A stretch of DNA of 23,408 nt from the NCBI GenBank assembly GCA_028293055.1, contig JAQGLD010000193.1, positions 1 through 23,408 of the forward strand. Reading direction: 5' to 3'. A program made the position numbers and the translations under genes. The notes under the pieces were generated by a model, which saw only the letters and a list, made by a program, of their open reading frames with translations, searched no databases and was not told where the DNA came from. Positions 21,306 through 23,408 of the stretch are shown here, one piece after another. Source of the stretch: Alphaproteobacteria bacterium. Lineage in GTDB: Bacteria > Pseudomonadota > Alphaproteobacteria > Sphingomonadales > Sphingomonadaceae. Positions within the stretch are counted from its first letter, which is position 1; each line of letters opens with the position of its first letter.

Positions 21306-21620
21306 ATGTCTATCGGAGCTCTCGACGCTCTCTCCGCCTACGGCCGCGTCGCCGGGCGCACCTCTCCCCTCCCCACTGCCCCCGCGGGCGGAACCGCTTC
21401 CGGCGGGAGCTTCGGCGGAATGGTCTCGTCGATGATCGGCGACACCTCCACCGCCCTCAAGGGCGCCGAGTCCGCGAGCGCCAGGCAGGTCGCCGGCAAG
21501 GGCGACCTCGTCGACACCGTCACTGCGATCGGTGCCGCGGAGATGGCGCTCGATACCGTTGTCGCGGTCCGCGACAAAGTGGTCGGCGCCTATTCCGAAA
21601 TCATGCGGATGCAGATCTGA
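21306..21620 (+). CDS. fliE: Flagellar hook-basal body complex protein FliE
   Basis: FliE joins the MS ring to the rod and is the first rod-type protein exported. This 104-residue protein has the family layout: a variable N-terminal half (here Gly/Ser/Ala-rich) with FGGMVSSMIGD, then GDLVDTVTAIGAAEMALDTVVAVRDKVVGAYSEIMRMQI, which matches the conserved C-terminal helix. It starts 11 bases after flgC with a GGAA-type ribosome site. The order flgC-fliE is conserved widely. Confidence 0.93.
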   Translation: MSIGALDALSAYGRVAGRTSPLPTAPAGGTASGGSFGGMVSSMIGDTSTALKGAESASARQVAGKGDLVDTVTAIGAAEMALDTVVAVRDKVVGAYSEIMRMQI

Positions 21621-21624
21621 GCCG

Positions 21625-21888
21625 ATGGATCCCGCCGACGTCATAGAGCTGGCGCGCGCCGGCCTCGTGCTGACCCTGACCCTGGCCGGGCCGATGCTGA
21701 TCACCTCGCTGATCGTCGGCGTGGTGATCGGCCTCTTCCAGGCGCTGACCCAGGTCCAGGAGCAGACTCTCACCTTCGTTCCGAAATTGCTTGCGGTCGG
21801 TCTCGTCATGCTGCTGTCGCTGCCGATGATCGGCCACGCAATGTCGGTCTTCATGACCCAGATCACCGACCATATCGTCGCCGGCTGA
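21625..21888 (+). CDS. fliQ: Flagellar type III export gate protein FliQ
   Basis: From the ATG at 21625 this is an 87-residue protein with two membrane helices (about 15-40 and 52-75), the standard FliQ form. The loop FQALTQVQEQTLTFVPK (about 36-52) is the family signature. The longer open frame extending left to 21532 would run through the end of fliE and is not used. Four FliQ subunits surround FliP in the export gate. The gene starts 4 bases after the fliE stop. Confidence 0.95.
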   Translation: MDPADVIELARAGLVLTLTLAGPMLITSLIVGVVIGLFQALTQVQEQTLTFVPKLLAVGLVMLLSLPMIGHAMSVFMTQITDHIVAG

Positions 21889-21894
21889 GACCAG

Positions 21895-22641
21895 GTGAAC
21901 GCCCTTCCGGCGGAGACCGCCGTCTTCCTTTTGCTCTTCGCGCGCGTCGGCGGAGTGCTGATGATGCTCCCGGTCTTCTCGGACGAATCCGTGCCCGCGC
22001 AGATCAGATTGCTGATCGCGCTCGGCATGGCGCTCGGTCTGTGGGGGCTGCTCGGGCCGAAGATTCCGGTCAGCGCCCAGAACGCCCTCGTCTCTACCTT
22101 GATCGCCGAGATCATGGTCGGCCTAGCGATCGGCGCCATTGTCCGGATCATGTTCATGGCCGCGGTGATGGCCGGGGCGCTGATCAGCCTCAATATCGGC
22201 TTGTCCTCGGCCTTGGTCTTCGATCCCTCGCAAGGCGGACAGGTGCCGCTGCTGTCGAAGTTCATCGCGGTGGCGGCCGCCGTGGTCTGCCTTTCGCTCG
22301 GAGTCCATCACCTCTGGATCGGCGCGATCGTCAAATCCTACGACATGTTCCCGGTCGGCGGGCTCCCGCCGGCAGCCGACTTCGCGCAGCTCGCGATCCA
22401 CACCGTGACCCACGCCATGGCGCTTGCGCTGAGCCTTGCCGCGCCCCTGCTCGTCTACGGGATCGTGTTCAACGCCGCTCTCGGCCTGATGGCCCGGCTC
22501 GCTCCGGCGATCCAGATCTTCTTCATCGCGCAGCCGCTCAACCTGCTGCTCGGCCTCGCCATACTGGCCACCCTGTTCGGAACCATCCTCGCCGCGTTCA
22601 GCACCGAGATGGCCAATTTCATGCAGGCCGGGTGGAGCTGA
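21895..22641 (+). CDS. fliR: Flagellar type III export gate protein FliR
   Basis: This 248-residue protein has about six membrane segments and fits FliR, the single-copy subunit of the export gate. Landmarks include FLLLFARVGGVLMMLPVFSD (about 11-30), FDPSQGGQVPLLSKFIAV (about 103-120) and the C-terminal hydrophobic block ending in MANFMQAGW. It starts with GTG at 21895, 6 bases after the fliQ stop, preceded by a weak AGG-type ribosome site. Length is close to the usual 250-260 residues. Confidence 0.94.
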   Translation: MNALPAETAVFLLLFARVGGVLMMLPVFSDESVPAQIRLLIALGMALGLWGLLGPKIPVSAQNALVSTLIAEIMVGLAIGAIVRIMFMAAVMAGALISLNIGLSSALVFDPSQGGQVPLLSKFIAVAAAVVCLSLGVHHLWIGAIVKSYDMFPVGGLPPAADFAQLAIHTVTHAMALALSLAAPLLVYGIVFNAALGLMARLAPAIQIFFIAQPLNLLLGLAILATLFGTILAAFSTEMANFMQAGWS

Positions 22642-22644
22642 ACG

Positions 22645-23370
22645 ATGAGCGAGGGGCCAGACAAGGATCAGAAGACTCACGATCCTACCGACAAGAAGCT
22701 CGCCGACGCGCGCCAGAAGGGCGATGTCGCGCTGTCCAGCGAGATGCGCCACGCCGTGATGTTCGTCGGAATGCTGATGGTGGTCGGAACCATGGGCGCA
22801 TGGGCCTTTACCCGCCTGTCGCAGCTGATGATCGGAATGTGGGGCGGCGCCGCCGACCATGCCATCGATCCGCGCAACGCCCAGTCGCTCTTCACCGGGG
22901 TGGCGTCGAGCGTGGTGGTCGCGATGGGCCCGATGATGGCAACCCTCACCGGTCTCGCTCTACTCACCCTTTTCCTTCAGGGCCGGCCCAACCTTTCATG
23001 GTCCCGGGTCAAGCCGAATTTCAAGAAGCTCGCCCCCTGGTCGGGCCTGGCGCGGATGTTCGGGCCTCGCGCGTTCGTCGAATTCGCCAAGACGCTTGCC
23101 AAGTTCGGCGCGGTCGCGATCGTCTGCACCACCTTGCTCTGGCCCAAGGTCGCCGGCCTCGAGCGCCTCGTGGGCGCCGGCCCGCACGAGGTCGGACTGG
23201 TCGCCGGCAGCCTGATCCGCACGATGGTCAAGGCGGTGGCGATGCTCGCCGGAGCGATCGCGCTGTTCGACTTCATCTACCAGCGCCGCACCTATCTCGC
23301 CATGATGCTGTTGTCGCTCCAGGAGATTAAGGACGAGCACAAGCTGAGCGAGGGCGACCCCAAGATCTAG
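22645..23370 (+). CDS. flhB: Flagellar export switch FlhB, reading frame interrupted by TAG codons
   Basis: This frame gives 241 residues: a short cytoplasmic start (TDKKLADARQKGDVALSSEM, 15-34) and four membrane segments (about 36-55, 88-111, 152-166, 190-211). It ends with the family's QEIKDEHKLSEGDP block, then KI and TAG. FlhB interacts with the export gate and, through autocleavage at NPTH in its C-terminal domain, switches export from rod/hook to filament substrates. Complete FlhB is about 350-380 residues, so the cytoplasmic domain is missing from this frame. The stop falls exactly in the linker, and the same frame carries on with FlhB-like sequence after it. The membrane part is intact with no frameshift. 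Either the gene is broken or split, or the stops are read through or are sequence errors. Confidence 0.85.
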   Translation: MSEGPDKDQKTHDPTDKKLADARQKGDVALSSEMRHAVMFVGMLMVVGTMGAWAFTRLSQLMIGMWGGAADHAIDPRNAQSLFTGVASSVVVAMGPMMATLTGLALLTLFLQGRPNLSWSRVKPNFKKLAPWSGLARMFGPRAFVEFAKTLAKFGAVAIVCTTLLWPKVAGLERLVGAGPHEVGLVAGSLIRTMVKAVAMLAGAIALFDFIYQRRTYLAMMLLSLQEIKDEHKLSEGDPKI

Positions 23371-23408
23371 GGCTAGATTCGCCAGATCCAGGCGCAGCGT
23401 GCGCGCAA
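23368..23408 (+). other. In-frame continuation of flhB after two TAG codons
   Basis: In the flhB frame the codons are TAG (23368-23370), GGC, TAG (23374-23376), then ATT CGC CAG ATC CAG, and so on, reading IRQIQAQRAR to the window end. Normal FlhB proteins read EGDPK-[IV]-K-[AG]-[KR]-IRQ-x-x-x-x-RAR here. Each TAG therefore replaces an expected Lys or Arg codon, and a single A-to-T change turns AAG into TAG at each. There is no frame shift. Confidence 0.75.

Noticed and set aside
21532..21624. Upstream extension of fliQ
   Set aside because: It would read through the end of fliE in another frame; FliQ homology starts at MDPADVIELAR.
23368..23376. Genome-wide reassignment of TAG as a sense codon
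   Set aside because: TAG terminates korB, pgl, fliP and flgC at the expected C-termini in this window.
1..23408. CRISPR array, tRNA, rRNA, integrase, transposase or attachment-site duplication
   Set aside because: No regularly spaced repeats, no recognisable RNA gene and no mobile-element protein were found on either strand by eye.

Overview
The window is GC-rich, densely coded bacterial chromosome. The best fit is an alphaproteobacterium of the Sphingomonadales. This rests on the gene families and their arrangement (a fused 2-oxoacid:ferredoxin oxidoreductase alpha chain beside its beta chain, an ast arginine-catabolism cluster led by an M20 hydrolase, a DUF3008 protein, a split flagellar export cluster) and on palindromic intergenic repeats containing GTCATCCCGG...CCGGGAT. 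The taxonomic call is inference; no rRNA or tRNA gene was seen.

Layout. (1) 1-4248, minus strand: korA, korB and the 5' part of a cyclopropane-fatty-acid synthase gene that runs off the left edge. A REP-like palindrome sits between korA and korB. (2) 4548-5989, plus: an HSL-type alpha/beta hydrolase overlapping rppH by 4 nt. (3) 6206-9684, plus: an M20 hydrolase, astA and astB, overlapping or abutting, which form the start of the arginine succinyltransferase pathway. (4) 9771-16015, plus: six tightly coupled genes (GT2 glycosyltransferase with membrane tail, FAD oxidoreductase, SDR-type epimerase/dehydratase, TIM-barrel sugar isomerase/epimerase, second GT2, polytopic membrane protein). Four of the five junctions overlap and, with the chosen start for the second GT2, the fifth has a 4-nt gap. 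This looks like an uncharacterised glycan or glycolipid locus. (5) 16026-16996: a 6-phosphogluconolactonase-family gene (minus) with eroded active-site motifs, divergent from a small DUF3008 gene. (6) 17137-19104: an exported TPR protein with two TonB-C-like segments. (7) 19141-23408: flagellar type III export and rod genes in two divergent operons, fliN-fliO-fliP (minus) and flgC-fliE-fliQ-fliR-flhB (plus).

Most notable observation: the flhB frame is broken by two TAG codons two codons apart, exactly at the linker between the membrane domain and the cytoplasmic autocleavage domain, and recognisable FlhB sequence continues in the same frame to the window end. TAG ends several other genes here (korB, pgl, fliP, flgC), so general recoding is unlikely. 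A broken gene, a split gene, local readthrough or a sequence error remain possible. Second is the Pgl homologue, in which the usual catalytic His is Gly and the GGST-type phosphate loop is gone. Third is the six-gene glycan locus, whose product cannot be named from sequence alone.
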